This document shows, piece after piece, positions 6,452-12,623 of a stretch of 64,000 nt of DNA (the first letter of the stretch is position 1; every line of letters starts with the position of its first letter). The stretch is from Planctomycetota bacterium (GTDB lineage: Bacteria > Planctomycetota > UBA1135 > GCA-002686595), in NCBI GenBank assembly GCA_029259655.1, contig JAJDET010000376.1:62001-126000 (forward strand), given 5' to 3'. Position numbers and translations under genes: made by a program. Below the pieces are notes generated by a model. The model searched no databases. It was given only the letters and a program-made list of their open reading frames with translations, and had not been told where the DNA came from.

Positions 6452-6836
6452 GGTTCTGCCTCCAGGAACACGAAGAGCCCCTCGGGGTGTGCCCGCGGGG
6501 CCCTCGCTGACTCTCTCTGGCTCCCCGTCTCGGCTGGAGTTCTCAACCGGGTCTCCGGCTGGGGAATTCCGCGCACGCGGGCGGGTTAGCTTGGAGTGAG
6601 CTCGCGAGGATCATACCTAAGTCTATACGGGACAAGCATTCAACACGGCAAGAGAAACCCCCAGGAGCTCGCGCTCCTGGGGATTCTCCGGACCTATCAG
6701 GAGCCAACCACCGGTTGGCGGATGTGCTTCGCTGAAGCACGAGGACCGAGGACCAGGGGCCCCGTCCTGGCTATATGATACGTGAGCAGGGGAGAAACTC
6801 CACGCCGATCACCGCAAGTAAAATTCGGTGATCCCC
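6452..6836. other. Non-coding interval with hairpin
   Basis: Nearly 390 bp without a credible gene. It holds a perfect 10-bp hairpin at 6659-6682 (CCCCAGGAGC, loop TCGC); on the minus strand this is followed by GTTTCTCTT, so it may terminate leftward transcription. It also holds two extra operator copies at 6803-6814 and 6826-6836. A weak leftward -10 (TATGAT) near 6.61 kb could serve the winged-helix gene. Confidence 0.45.
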
Positions 6837-6864
6837 TTGCAGGGTGCGGCGATCGGCGTATAGT
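6803..6864 (+). promoter_or_regulatory. Promoter with three operator copies
   Basis: TTGCAG (6837-6842), 16-bp spacer, TATAGT (6859-6864). Operators: CGCCGATCACCG at 6803-6814, CGGTGATCCCC at 6826-6836 and CGGCGATCGGCG at 6847-6858. Their GATC centres are 23 and 21 bp apart, about two helical turns, which would permit cooperative binding on one DNA face. It serves the membrane protein at 6991. Confidence 0.7.
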
Positions 6865-6990
6865 GTGACGTGTTCGAGAAAGCGGAGAGCCGAGAATCGG
6901 TGATCGGGCTTGATCGATGGAAACGACGGATCTACACTCAGGACCTCCTCTCGTGCGAGCGGAGGTCAACGACCACCCGGAGACATCAGC

Positions 6991-7395
6991 ATGGGCGACC
7001 CCAAGCCTCAGACCGTTCAGATCGTCACTGCCACGCCTTCGAAGGGCCTCGTTGGGGGCCTCCTCGAGTCGAAGCTCGTCACGGTCGGTCTTCTCTTCTA
7101 CATGCTCAGCGACAAGCTGGGCTTCGACCCCATCGGGGTCCTCACCGACGCGAACACCGCGAACTTCGCGATTCATGCGGCCAAGCCGCTGCTCTACACG
7201 CTCATGGTCCTGACCATGCCCTTCGCCGGGTTCTTCCTCGGCAGGTCGGGCATCCGAGGGATCGCGGCGTCGAGAGCCGCCGGCGACCGCACGAATCCCG
7301 AACATGCGTGGTCGACGCTACTCGGTGCCGGCCTCGGATCTTCGGGCATCTACATGTTGTCCCAGTGGTTCCAGGCGGCGAGCCCCGGACTCTGA
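6991..7395 (+). CDS. Small membrane protein
   Basis: 134 residues from ATG 6991, with CGGAG 8-9 nt upstream. Hydrophobic segments lie at about residues 27-45 (SKLVTVGLLFYMLSDKLGF), 66-86 (LYTLMVLTMPFAGFFLG) and 111-128 (LLGAGLGSSGIYMLSQWF), giving two to three membrane spans. Transcribed from the triple-operator promoter and ended by a strong terminator at 7414, so it is a monocistronic regulated unit. A holin-like or exclusion role is possible from size and topology but unproven. Confidence 0.65.
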   Translation: MGDPKPQTVQIVTATPSKGLVGGLLESKLVTVGLLFYMLSDKLGFDPIGVLTDANTANFAIHAAKPLLYTLMVLTMPFAGFFLGRSGIRGIAASRAAGDRTNPEHAWSTLLGAGLGSSGIYMLSQWFQAASPGL

Positions 7396-7413
7396 TCCTC
7401 GAGATCACGGCTG

Positions 7414-7455
7414 AAAAAGCCGCTCTCGGGGCAAGACCTCGGGAGCGGCTTTTTT
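7414..7455 (+). terminator. Strong rho-independent terminator
   Basis: AAAAAGCCGCTC pairs with GAGCGGCTTTTTT around a GC-rich inner stem; the T-run is uninterrupted. It ends the membrane-protein unit before the tRNA region. Confidence 0.9.
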
Positions 7456-7477
7456 CGTGAGCGAACGAACAACCTAT

Positions 7478-7550
7478 GGAAGGGGTAGTTCAGCGGAAGA
7501 ACGCCGAGTTGTGGCCTCGGTAGTCGCGGGTTCGAATCCCGTCCCTTTCC
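7478..7550 (+). tRNA. tRNA-His (GTG)
   Basis: Cloverleaf complete. Anticodon loop TTGTGGC gives GTG. The extra 5' G at 7478 pairs with C73, the His identity feature. No CCA encoded. Confidence 0.93.
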
Positions 7551-7634
7551 CTTGCGGTGCTTGAACGTCGGGCGCCGGTCGATCTGCTCGCAGGTCGATG
7601 CAGGTCCTTTTGGGGGCCACACGTTCGTATGTAG
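7551..7634 (+). other. Inter-tRNA spacer with CACGTTCG
   Basis: 84 nt with GGTCC and GGGGGCC blocks and the octamer CACGTTCG at 7622-7629, which recurs in the split tRNA-like genes. No gene seen. Confidence 0.35.
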
Positions 7635-7707
<73 letters not shown>

Positions 7708-7806
7708 CCGTCTCGGTGCTATCTCCGAGGCGAGACCTGTTCTCTGACAACATGGTTTCCTCAGATACGGAGGCGCGAGCTCACCCATGAGCACGTGCCT
7801 CCTCAC

Positions 7807-7879
7807 GGGGCCGTAGCTCAACTGGGAGAGCGCCTGTTTTGCAAACAGGGGGTTCGGGGTTCGATTCCCCGCGGTTCCA
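7807..7879 (+). tRNA. tRNA-Ala (TGC)
   Basis: Full cloverleaf; anticodon loop TTTGCAA. Acceptor GGGGCCG/CGGTTCC uses G-T wobbles; A73. Confidence 0.93.
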
Positions 7880-7880
7880 C

Positions 7881-8020
7881 TCGACGGTAGCTCAGTGGTA
7901 GAGCACCTTCCCGCAAGGGATCTCGATCATCCACCAACACGTTCGTTTCGGCGGACCATCGGAAACGATCGTTATTGACTTCCAATCAGGTGGCCGTGGG
8001 TTCAACTCCCACCCGTCGAT
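7881..8020 (+). tRNA. tRNA-Gly-like (TCC) interrupted by a 68-nt insertion
   Basis: A perfect 7-bp acceptor (TCGACGG/CCGTCGA), U73, D arm and T arm enclose an insertion at 7908-7975 inside the 5' anticodon stem. Removing it restores CCTGA-CTTCCAA-TCAGG, a good tRNA-Gly(TCC) arm. A normal tRNA-Gly(TCC) is also present at 8394. The insertion is homologous to the one in the next gene and lies upstream of Ro60, so the unspliced RNA may itself be the functional form (a tRNA-mimicking Y RNA). Confidence 0.6.
7908..7975 (+). other. Insertion element A in the anticodon stem
   Basis: 68 nt beginning TTCCC-GCAA-GGG (tetraloop hairpin), then CACGTTCG at 7938-7945, TTCGG and GGACCA, and ending GATCGTTAT (7967-7975). 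About two-thirds or more identical by eye to element B at 8050-8115. Far too small for a group I or II intron. Confidence 0.6.
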
Positions 8021-8021
8021 T

Positions 8022-8160
8022 TCAGCGGTAGCTCAATTGGTAGAGCGCTTCCCTTCGGGGATCCCGATCACCGGCATCACGTTCGCTTCGGTGGACCACA
8101 CGGAACGATCGTTATTGAAATGTAATCAAGAGGTTGTGGGTTCGAGTCCCACCCGCTGTA
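8022..8160 (+). tRNA. tRNA-like gene (TGT after removal of a 66-nt insertion)
   Basis: Acceptor TCAGCGG/CCGCTGT pairs at six positions (T1-T72 mismatch); D and T arms are good. The insertion at 8050-8115 splits the anticodon stem. Removing it gives CTTGA-AATGTAA-TCAAG, but position 33 would be A, not the near-universal U. It is therefore a doubtful decoding tRNA and a stronger candidate for a tRNA-mimic RNA. Confidence 0.5.
8050..8115 (+). other. Insertion element B in the anticodon stem
   Basis: 66 nt: TTCCC-TTCG-GGG hairpin, CACGTTCG at 8078-8085, TTCGG, GGACCA and GATCGTTAT at 8107-8115. The tetraloop differs from element A (TTCG versus GCAA) while the stem is kept, i.e. the change preserves structure. 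Confidence 0.6.
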
Positions 8161-8164
8161 CTTT

Positions 8165-8239
8165 GCCTCTGTGGAGCAGCCTGGAGTGCTCGTCAGATTG
8201 TCGATCTGAAGGCCGTGGGTTCAAATCCCACCAGGGGCG
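8165..8239 (+). tRNA. tRNA-Asp (GTC)
   Basis: Anticodon loop TTGTCGA, stem TCAGA/TCTGA, G73. D arm GGAGCAGCCTGGAGTGCTC resembles that of the initiator but the anticodon is GTC. Confidence 0.92.
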
Positions 8240-8242
8240 TTT

Positions 8243-8314
8243 GCGGCCGTAGCTCAACGGTAAAGCACCTCGTTGCCAACGAGGAGATTAGGGGTTCGAA
8301 TCCCCTCGGCCGCT
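8243..8314 (+). tRNA. tRNA-Gly (GCC)
   Basis: Acceptor GCGGCCG/CGGCCGC, anticodon loop TTGCCAA, U73. Confidence 0.93.
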
Positions 8315-8393
8315 CTTCGATGGACCACTGCACTGAGGGTTACTGAACCTGAAAATCAACACCCCTCGCCGCATCAACACGTTCGTCGGTCTT
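8315..8393 (+). ncRNA. Possible small structured RNA between tRNA-Gly genes
   Basis: 79 nt with GGACCA near the 5' side, a GAGGG...CCCTC pairing and CACGTTCG at 8378-8385, followed by GGTC that can pair with GGACC. It has the same sequence blocks as the split tRNA insertions in a different order and lies 150 bp from the Ro60 gene. Low-confidence Y-RNA-like candidate. Confidence 0.3.
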
Positions 8394-8465
8394 GCTGCAA
8401 TAGCTCAGTCGGTAGAGCAGGTGGTTTCCACCCATCGTGCGGGGGTTCGACTCCCCCTTGCAGCT
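8394..8465 (+). tRNA. tRNA-Gly (TCC)
   Basis: Acceptor GCTGCAA/TTGCAGC, anticodon loop TTTCCAC, U73. Followed by CTTTTT, a possible stop signal. Confidence 0.9.
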
Positions 8466-8473
8466 CTTTTTCG

Positions 8474-8512
8474 CGGTGATCACCTTGTCCACCTCGGTGA
8501 TCGCCGTATAGT
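8474..8512 (+). promoter_or_regulatory. Ro60 promoter with two operators
   Basis: TTGTCC (8485-8490), 16-bp spacer, TATAGT (8507-8512). Operators CGGTGATCACC (8474-8484) and CGGTGATCGCCG (8495-8506) have GATC centres 21 bp apart. A 30-nt leader precedes the ATG at 8542. Confidence 0.75.
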
Positions 8513-8541
8513 ACCCGGACCTCACGTTCAGGGAGACAGCC

Positions 8542-10287
8542 ATGAACATTCGACGGATGACTCGAGACGCCACCGTACCGATCCCGGACTCGCAGCCCTT
8601 GCCGGGCCGTGAGCAGGTCAAGAACCGTACCGGTGGCTACGTGTTCAAGGCGGACCCCTGGGCCACCTACGCCAAGTTCCTTCTGACCGGCACCGACGGC
8701 GGCACGTACTACGCCCGCCAGCCGGAGCTCACGCAGGAGAACGCGGCGCTCGTCTTCGAGCTCCTGAAGATCGACGGCCCGCGGGTCGTCAACGTCGCGG
8801 TCGACTTCGCGGCACAGGGGCGCGCACCGCGCCGGATCGCCATCATGTTCTCCTTGGCCGCAGCCGCGGCGCGGGGCGACGAGGTGACCAAGGCGGCGGT
8901 GTACAGGCGACTGCCGGAGGCGGCGTTCATCCCCACCGACTTCTTCGCGTTCCTGACGGCCTTCAAGGCCCTGGGAACGGGGAAGCTGTCCGGCCGAGGC
9001 ATCATGCGGGCAATCGCTCGCTGGTACTTCGCGAAGGACCCGAGGACCCTTGGGTACCATCTGGCGAAGTACGTGCGGCGGGAGGGCATGACCCACCGCG
9101 ACGCGATCCGCGCCGGCCATCCGTTCCGCGAGCGTGGGCTGGTCCCCATCGAGAGCGAGGCCGCGTACCGCGAGCTCTTCGAGTACGCCACCTTCCAAGA
9201 GGGCTCAGGTTCAGCCGAGCTGCTGACTCAGGAGGGCGGCCGACACACGAACCCGCGCATTCGCTCTGGACCGCCGCGCGTTCTGCAGTTGGCTGCAGAC
9301 GGCGATGTCCCGGAGCAGGACTACCTCCAGCCGATCTGGGCGCGCCACCGGGCGCACTCGGACGACGCGACGACCCCGCAGATCCTGCACCTGATCAAGG
9401 AGCACGGGATCACGCGGGAGATGATCCCGACTCAGTTCCTGAAGGAGGCGAAGGTTTGGGGGGCGCTCCTCGAGCGCATGCCGATCGGCGCAACCATCAG
9501 GAGCCTGGGCCAGATGAGCTCAAGGGGGCTTCTGGCTCGCACCTCTCCTTCGGAGGCGGTGGTCCTGCAGAGGCTGGGAAGCGTCGAGGCGATCCGCAGG
9601 GCGCGCCTCCATCCGCTGAACATCCTCTCGGCGCTGTTCGCCTACAAGGGCGGACGGAGTCAGGCAGGCCAGCAGCGCGGCGCCAAGGCCATCACCTGGG
9701 CCGTGAACCCGAAGATCGTCGACGCGCTCGACGCAGCGTTCTACGCGGCGTTCGAGACGGTGCGGCCGACGGGCAAGCGCATCCTGTGGTCGGTGGACAC
9801 CTCGGGCTCGATGAGGTGCCCGGTGATCGGGATGCAGGGCATCAACTGCACGACCGCAGCGGCGGCTTGGGGCCTCGTCCTGGATCGGACGGAGCCGAAC
9901 GCGATCGCGAGCCAGTTCAACAACACGGCGTCGATGGTCGACATCAGCAGCCGCCGTCGGGTCGACGACGTCGAGAGCTACCTGCGCAAGTTCGGAGGCG
10001 GCACCGCGCTGGCGGCGCCGATCCAGCTGGCGCTCCAAGCGAACGTCGACGTCGACGCGGTCGTGATCCTGTCCGACGAGGAGACCTGGGTCTCCAAGGA
10101 GCAGGTCGCGCCGGCGATGGAGCGGCTCCGCAAGAAGCTCGGTCACCCGGTCAAGCTGGTCGTGGCCGGCCTGGGCGCAACGAACTACACCGTCGTGGAT
10201 CCGGAGGATCCGTGGGGCCTCAACCTCGCGGGCCTCGACTCCGCGGCGCCCTCGCTCGTGAGCGAGTTCATCGCCTTCGAGGCGTGA
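8542..10287 (+). CDS. Ro60-like TROVE/vWA RNA-binding protein
   Basis: 581 residues; ATG preceded by AGGGAG. Residues 1-400 form the HEAT-like TROVE ring, with the family's N-terminal signature (NRTGGYVFKADPW...KFLLTGTDGGTYY). The C-terminal von Willebrand A domain carries an intact MIDAS start DTSGS (419-423) and a TALAAPIQLAL segment. Ro60 proteins bind Y RNAs and misfolded RNAs; in Deinococcus Ro60 is tethered by Y RNA to the exoribonuclease PNPase. Here the gene lies inside the tRNA array, directly downstream of tRNA-like genes with unusual insertions, under a two-operator promoter. This context suggests RNA quality control or tRNA protection during infection. Confidence 0.92.
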   Translation: MNIRRMTRDATVPIPDSQPLPGREQVKNRTGGYVFKADPWATYAKFLLTGTDGGTYYARQPELTQENAALVFELLKIDGPRVVNVAVDFAAQGRAPRRIAIMFSLAAAAARGDEVTKAAVYRRLPEAAFIPTDFFAFLTAFKALGTGKLSGRGIMRAIARWYFAKDPRTLGYHLAKYVRREGMTHRDAIRAGHPFRERGLVPIESEAAYRELFEYATFQEGSGSAELLTQEGGRHTNPRIRSGPPRVLQLAADGDVPEQDYLQPIWARHRAHSDDATTPQILHLIKEHGITREMIPTQFLKEAKVWGALLERMPIGATIRSLGQMSSRGLLARTSPSEAVVLQRLGSVEAIRRARLHPLNILSALFAYKGGRSQAGQQRGAKAITWAVNPKIVDALDAAFYAAFETVRPTGKRILWSVDTSGSMRCPVIGMQGINCTTAAAAWGLVLDRTEPNAIASQFNNTASMVDISSRRRVDDVESYLRKFGGGTALAAPIQLALQANVDVDAVVILSDEETWVSKEQVAPAMERLRKKLGHPVKLVVAGLGATNYTVVDPEDPWGLNLAGLDSAAPSLVSEFIAFEA

Positions 10288-10297
10288 TGAAGAACAA

Positions 10298-10319
10298 GGT
10301 GGGGGCTTCGGCCTCCACC
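10298..10319 (+). terminator. Hairpin after Ro60
   Basis: Nine-bp stem with TTCG tetraloop, 11 nt after the stop. No T-run; may instead protect the mRNA 3' end. Confidence 0.45.
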
Positions 10320-10327
10320 ATACATCT

Positions 10328-10410
10328 GGGTCCGTGGCACAGCGGCAACTGCAGCGGGTTGTAACCCCGCCGTCATCATGACTCCGGAGGTTCGAGTCCT
10401 CCCGGGCCCA
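10328..10410 (+). tRNA. tRNA-Tyr (GTA)
   Basis: Anticodon loop TTGTAAC in stem GCGGG/CCCGC, with the long variable arm expected for bacterial tRNA-Tyr; A73. Confidence 0.9.
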
Positions 10411-10584
10411 CTATCTCTCTCCTTGAAGCAGGAAACTCGGAGAGAAGCGTTTCCGGATCGCTAAACCGGAGTGTTCCGTCCTCCCACAACAAAGGGGGGC
10501 TGCGTTGTTCGGCGTGAAGGGTGGTGATCCTTGCTCCCCACTCACGAACAACCCTCGACCCTCTGCAGAGGGTTGGGGGCCTAT
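10411..10584 (+). other. Spacer without recognised gene
   Basis: 174 nt. Contains the perfect palindrome CCCTCTGCAGAGGG followed by TTGGGGG just before the tRNA-Leu, and a GTGGTGATCC half-operator near 10.52 kb. No gene visible. Confidence 0.35.
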
Positions 10585-10658
10585 GCTCCCATAGGCCAAT
10601 TGGCAGAGCCGGCCCGCTCAGAACGGGTGCGTTGGAGGTTCGAGTCCTCCTGGGAGTA
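10585..10658 (+). tRNA. tRNA-Leu (CAG), short variable arm
   Basis: Acceptor GCTCCCA/TGGGAGT, loop CTCAGAA, A73. Variable loop of about 5 nt instead of the long arm usual for bacterial Leu tRNAs; D arm GGCCAATTGGCAGAGCC is shared with the other two Leu genes. Confidence 0.82.
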
Positions 10659-10803
10659 CTGGCCTGTACTCAGGTAATTCAGGTCGTGTTTCCCCCGTCC
10701 ACTAAAATGGGGGGCGTTTCTACCGCGTTCGACATAAAGCGCGGTCGCTCGGCTCGGAGTGTAATCAGGGGAGGAGTACTTGAGACCCTTCCTTCAGAGC
10801 AAT

Positions 10804-10837
10804 CCCCGTGGCTGCGGCCGCGGCCACGGGGCCTTTA
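10804..10837 (+). terminator. GC-rich hairpin terminator
   Basis: CCCCGTGGC pairs with GCCACGGGG (9 bp) around a GC-rich loop, followed by CCTTTATT. It sits just upstream of tRNA-Leu (CAA). Confidence 0.55.
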
Positions 10838-10844
10838 TTCACAT

Positions 10845-10918
10845 GCCCCTGTAGGCCAACTGGCAGAGTCGCCTGTTTCAAACTCAGGATGTTGGGGGTT
10901 CGAATCCCTCCAGGGGTA
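10845..10918 (+). tRNA. tRNA-Leu (CAA), short variable arm
   Basis: Loop TTCAAAC, acceptor GCCCCTG/CAGGGGT, A73. One T-T mismatch at the base of the anticodon loop. Short variable arm as in 10585. Confidence 0.8.
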
Positions 10919-11026
10919 TTCGGTGGCGCCGTGGGCCGTCACCTCGTTCGGCAGTGGAGAAGTCCACCGAGCACAAGCAGGGAGCACCGCACCTCGATGA
11001 GACGCAAGGGACCCTGCCCACACAAT
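10919..11026 (+). other. Spacer without recognised gene
   Basis: 108 nt, no gene or strong hairpin recognised. Confidence 0.3.
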
Positions 11027-11099
11027 GCTGGCGAAGCTCAGGTGGAAGAGCGCTTCCTTGGTACGGAAGAGGTTAGGGGTTCGACTCCCCTCGTCAGCT
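11027..11099 (+). tRNA. tRNA-Thr (GGT)
   Basis: Acceptor GCTGGCG/CGTCAGC, anticodon loop TTGGTAC, T73. Confidence 0.92.
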
Positions 11100-11112
11100 T
11101 CCAGAAACACCC

Positions 11113-11185
11113 GCTGGTGTAGCTCAGTTGGAAGAGCGGCCGTCTCGTACGCGGCAGGCCGGGAGTTCGAATCTCCCCACCAGCT
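11113..11185 (+). tRNA. tRNA-Thr (CGT)
   Basis: Acceptor GCTGGTG/CACCAGC, anticodon loop CTCGTAC. Confidence 0.92.
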
Positions 11186-11310
11186 CTTGTAGGTGCTACC
11201 GAGCCCAGACTTGGCGCGAACCGAGAGGGGCACGGGCGAAAGACGGTCGTTCGCGCGGCCTATGGGGCGGGCCTCCTTGGCGGGAGGCGCGCGGCACCAA
11301 TTATTATTCC

Positions 11311-11383
11311 GCCACCGTAGCTCAGCTGGCAGAGCGGCGATCTTGTAAGTCGCGGGTCCGGGGTTCGAACCCTCGCGGTGGCA
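11311..11383 (+). tRNA. tRNA-Thr (TGT)
   Basis: Acceptor GCCACCG/CGGTGGC, anticodon loop CTTGTAA with normal U33. A proper Thr(TGT) here makes the split gene at 8022 redundant as a decoder. Confidence 0.92.
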
Positions 11384-11388
11384 TTCAT

Positions 11389-11471
11389 GGAAGGTGAATC
11401 GGGCAGGGCCCGAGCCCGTTTTGAAAGCGGAACGTGCTTCACGGCATGGGGATCGAGACCTCCGCCTTCCG
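11389..11471 (+). tRNA. tRNA-Ser (TGA)
   Basis: Anticodon loop TTTGAAA, long variable arm, acceptor GGAAGGT/GCCTTCC, G73. The T loop (ATCGAGA) departs from TTCGANN. Confidence 0.85.
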
Positions 11472-11532
11472 TCTCAAGTAGCTGTTAGCTCGAGGGCTAA
11501 ATTCAGTCGACGGACTAACAGCAACGCAACAT
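11472..11532 (+). other. Spacer with 8-bp inverted repeat
   Basis: GCTGTTAG (11481-11488) pairs with CTAACAGC (11515-11522). Possibly a processing hairpin between tRNAs. Confidence 0.35.
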
Positions 11533-11606
11533 GCACCCGTAGGCCAATTGGCAGAGCCAGCGGACTGAGACTTCGTGTGTTGGGAGTTCGACTCTCCCCG
11601 GGTGTA
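11533..11606 (+). tRNA. tRNA-Leu (GAG), short variable arm
   Basis: Anticodon loop CTGAGAC, acceptor GCACCCG/CGGGTGT, A73, D arm identical to tRNA-Leu (CAG). Confidence 0.8.
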
Positions 11607-11611
11607 CTCAA

Positions 11612-11696
11612 GGTGAGGTGGCCGAGTCTGGCAAGGCGGCGCACTGCTAATGCGTAGAACCGCAAGGTTTCCGGGGTTCAAATCCCCGTCTCACCG
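11612..11696 (+). tRNA. tRNA-Ser (GCT)
   Basis: Anticodon loop CTGCTAA, stem GCGCA/TGCGT, long variable arm, G73. Confidence 0.93.
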
Positions 11697-11702
11697 TCGC
11701 TT

Positions 11703-11811
11703 GTGAACCCTGGGCAAAGGGAATCGGAAGAGCCCTGCAGGCGGGTGCACCGTAGGGTGTGCCTGAATTCGATGCTGAGAAGCTGTAGGTTCGAAGCCTA
11801 CTGAGCAAGCG
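11703..11811 (+). ncRNA. tRNA-like element, anticodon unassigned
   Basis: A good T arm (GTAGG-TTCGAAG-CCTAC) and outer pairing GCTTGT/GCAAGC suggest a tRNA shell of about 109 nt. The centre instead has a CAGGC/GCCTG stem enclosing a long loop with GGTGCACC. It could be a degenerate Ser-type tRNA or another tRNA mimic; no anticodon can be assigned. Confidence 0.35.
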
Positions 11812-11815
11812 GCTT

Positions 11816-11899
11816 GGAAGGCATCCGGCTGGATGAGGAGCACGTTTCGAAAGCGTGTAGCACCGCAAGGTGTTCGGAGTTCGAGTCTCCGGCCTTCCT
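11816..11899 (+). tRNA. tRNA-Ser (CGA)
   Basis: Anticodon loop TTCGAAA, stem CACGT/GCGTG, long variable arm; T at position 73 rather than the usual G. Confidence 0.88.
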
Positions 11900-12013
11900 C
11901 TTGGGAATCTGGTAGCCGGGCTCGTCTGGACCAGACAATGCTCTCTCGGGTGACGAGTCGGCGCGGGTTGTCGAAAGATCGATGCGTTGAGAGTGGGCTG
12001 AGGAGAGCACCAA
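11900..12013 (+). other. Structured spacer
   Basis: 114 nt containing the palindrome GTCTGGACCAGAC and TGCTCTC...GAGAGCA pairing. GGACCA and GAAAGATCG resemble blocks of the tRNA insertion elements, but the overall match is weak. Confidence 0.3.
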
Positions 12014-12101
12014 GGAAGGTGAACCGGACAGGCGTGCCGGTCTCGCTTGGAAAGCGATGAGCACCTCGCAAGGGTGTGGGGGTCGGGTCCCCCGCCTTCC
12101 T
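12014..12101 (+). tRNA. tRNA-Ser (GGA)
   Basis: Anticodon loop TTGGAAA, long variable arm, acceptor GGAAGGT/GCCTTCC. The T loop lacks TTC (TCGGGT), so modification may be atypical. Confidence 0.83.
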
Positions 12102-12106
12102 CTTCA

Positions 12107-12178
12107 TGCGCCGTAGTTCAGCGGTAGAACGACGGGTTTTGAACCCGGATGTCAGAGGTTCGAATCCTCTCGGCGCAG
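12107..12178 (+). tRNA. tRNA-Gln (TTG)
   Basis: T1-A72 acceptor TGCGCCG/CGGCGCA, anticodon loop TTTTGAA, G73: standard Gln features. Confidence 0.93.
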
Positions 12179-12194
12179 TTACGGAGATCACCGC

Positions 12195-12452
12195 ATGGTC
12201 GAGCGCACGACGAAGAACAAGATCGGCGACGCCGTCAACCACCCAGATCATTACAACGCTCATCCGAGCGGTGTCGAGTGCATCGACGTGGTTCGACACA
12301 TGGGCTTCAATCTCGGGAACGTCGTGAAGTACACGTGGCGCGCTGACCTCAAAGGCGCCGCCACCGAAGATCTCCACAAGGCTCTCTTCTACCTGAAGGA
12401 CGAGATCCAAAGGCGGGAGGGGAGCCCAGACAAGACATCTCATGGGGCATAG
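12195..12452 (+). CDS. DUF3310 family protein
   Basis: 85 residues. The sequence VNHPDHYN...GVECIDVVRHMGFNLGNVVKYTWRADLKGAATEDLHKALFYL is the full DUF3310 signature, a family common in phages and often located near nucleotide-metabolism genes; its biochemical role is not established. ATG 12195 has GGAG upstream and lies 16 nt after tRNA-Gln (TTG). Its last 10 nt, including the stop, are the 5' end of tRNA-Gln (CTG), so RNase P processing would cut the shared transcript inside the coding 3' end. Confidence 0.9.
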   Translation: MVERTTKNKIGDAVNHPDHYNAHPSGVECIDVVRHMGFNLGNVVKYTWRADLKGAATEDLHKALFYLKDEIQRREGSPDKTSHGA

Positions 12453-12515
12453 TTCAATTGGTAGAACGGTCGGTTCTGATCCGGCATGTTGGGGGTTCGA
12501 GTCCTCCTGCCCCAG
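12443..12515 (+). tRNA. tRNA-Gln (CTG)
   Basis: Acceptor TGGGGCA/TGCCCCA, anticodon loop TTCTGAT, G73. Overlaps the DUF3310 3' end by 10 nt. Confidence 0.92.
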
Positions 12516-12519
12516 TCCT

Positions 12520-12593
12520 CGAGCGGTGGTCCAGTTTGGAAAGACGCTGGCATGGGGAGCCAGAGATCGCGGGTTCGAATCCCGCCCGCTCGA
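12520..12593 (+). tRNA. tRNA-Pro (GGG)
   Basis: C1-G72 acceptor CGAGCGG/CCGCTCG, anticodon loop ATGGGGA, A73. Confidence 0.92.
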
Positions 12594-12594
12594 C

Positions 12595-12623
12595 TTGACA
12601 AGATACGGCGAACGCCGCATAAT
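12595..12623 (+). promoter_or_regulatory. Promoter with dyad operator, abutting tRNA-Val
   Basis: TTGACA (consensus), 17-bp spacer ending in CGGCGAACGCCG, CATAAT at 12618-12623. The tRNA-Val body begins at 12624, before the expected +1, so this promoter cannot make an intact tRNA-Val. It most likely serves the vWA gene at 12723. Confidence 0.7.

Noticed and set aside
7908-8115. Group I or group II introns in the split tRNA-like genes
   Set aside because: 66-68 nt is several times too short for a catalytic core and no P-Q-R-S elements or domain V are visible.
7908-8115. Archaeal bulge-helix-bulge tRNA introns
   Set aside because: Insertion lies in the 5' anticodon stem rather than at 37/38, no bulge-helix-bulge is seen, and promoters, tmRNA and ribosome sites point to a bacterial host.
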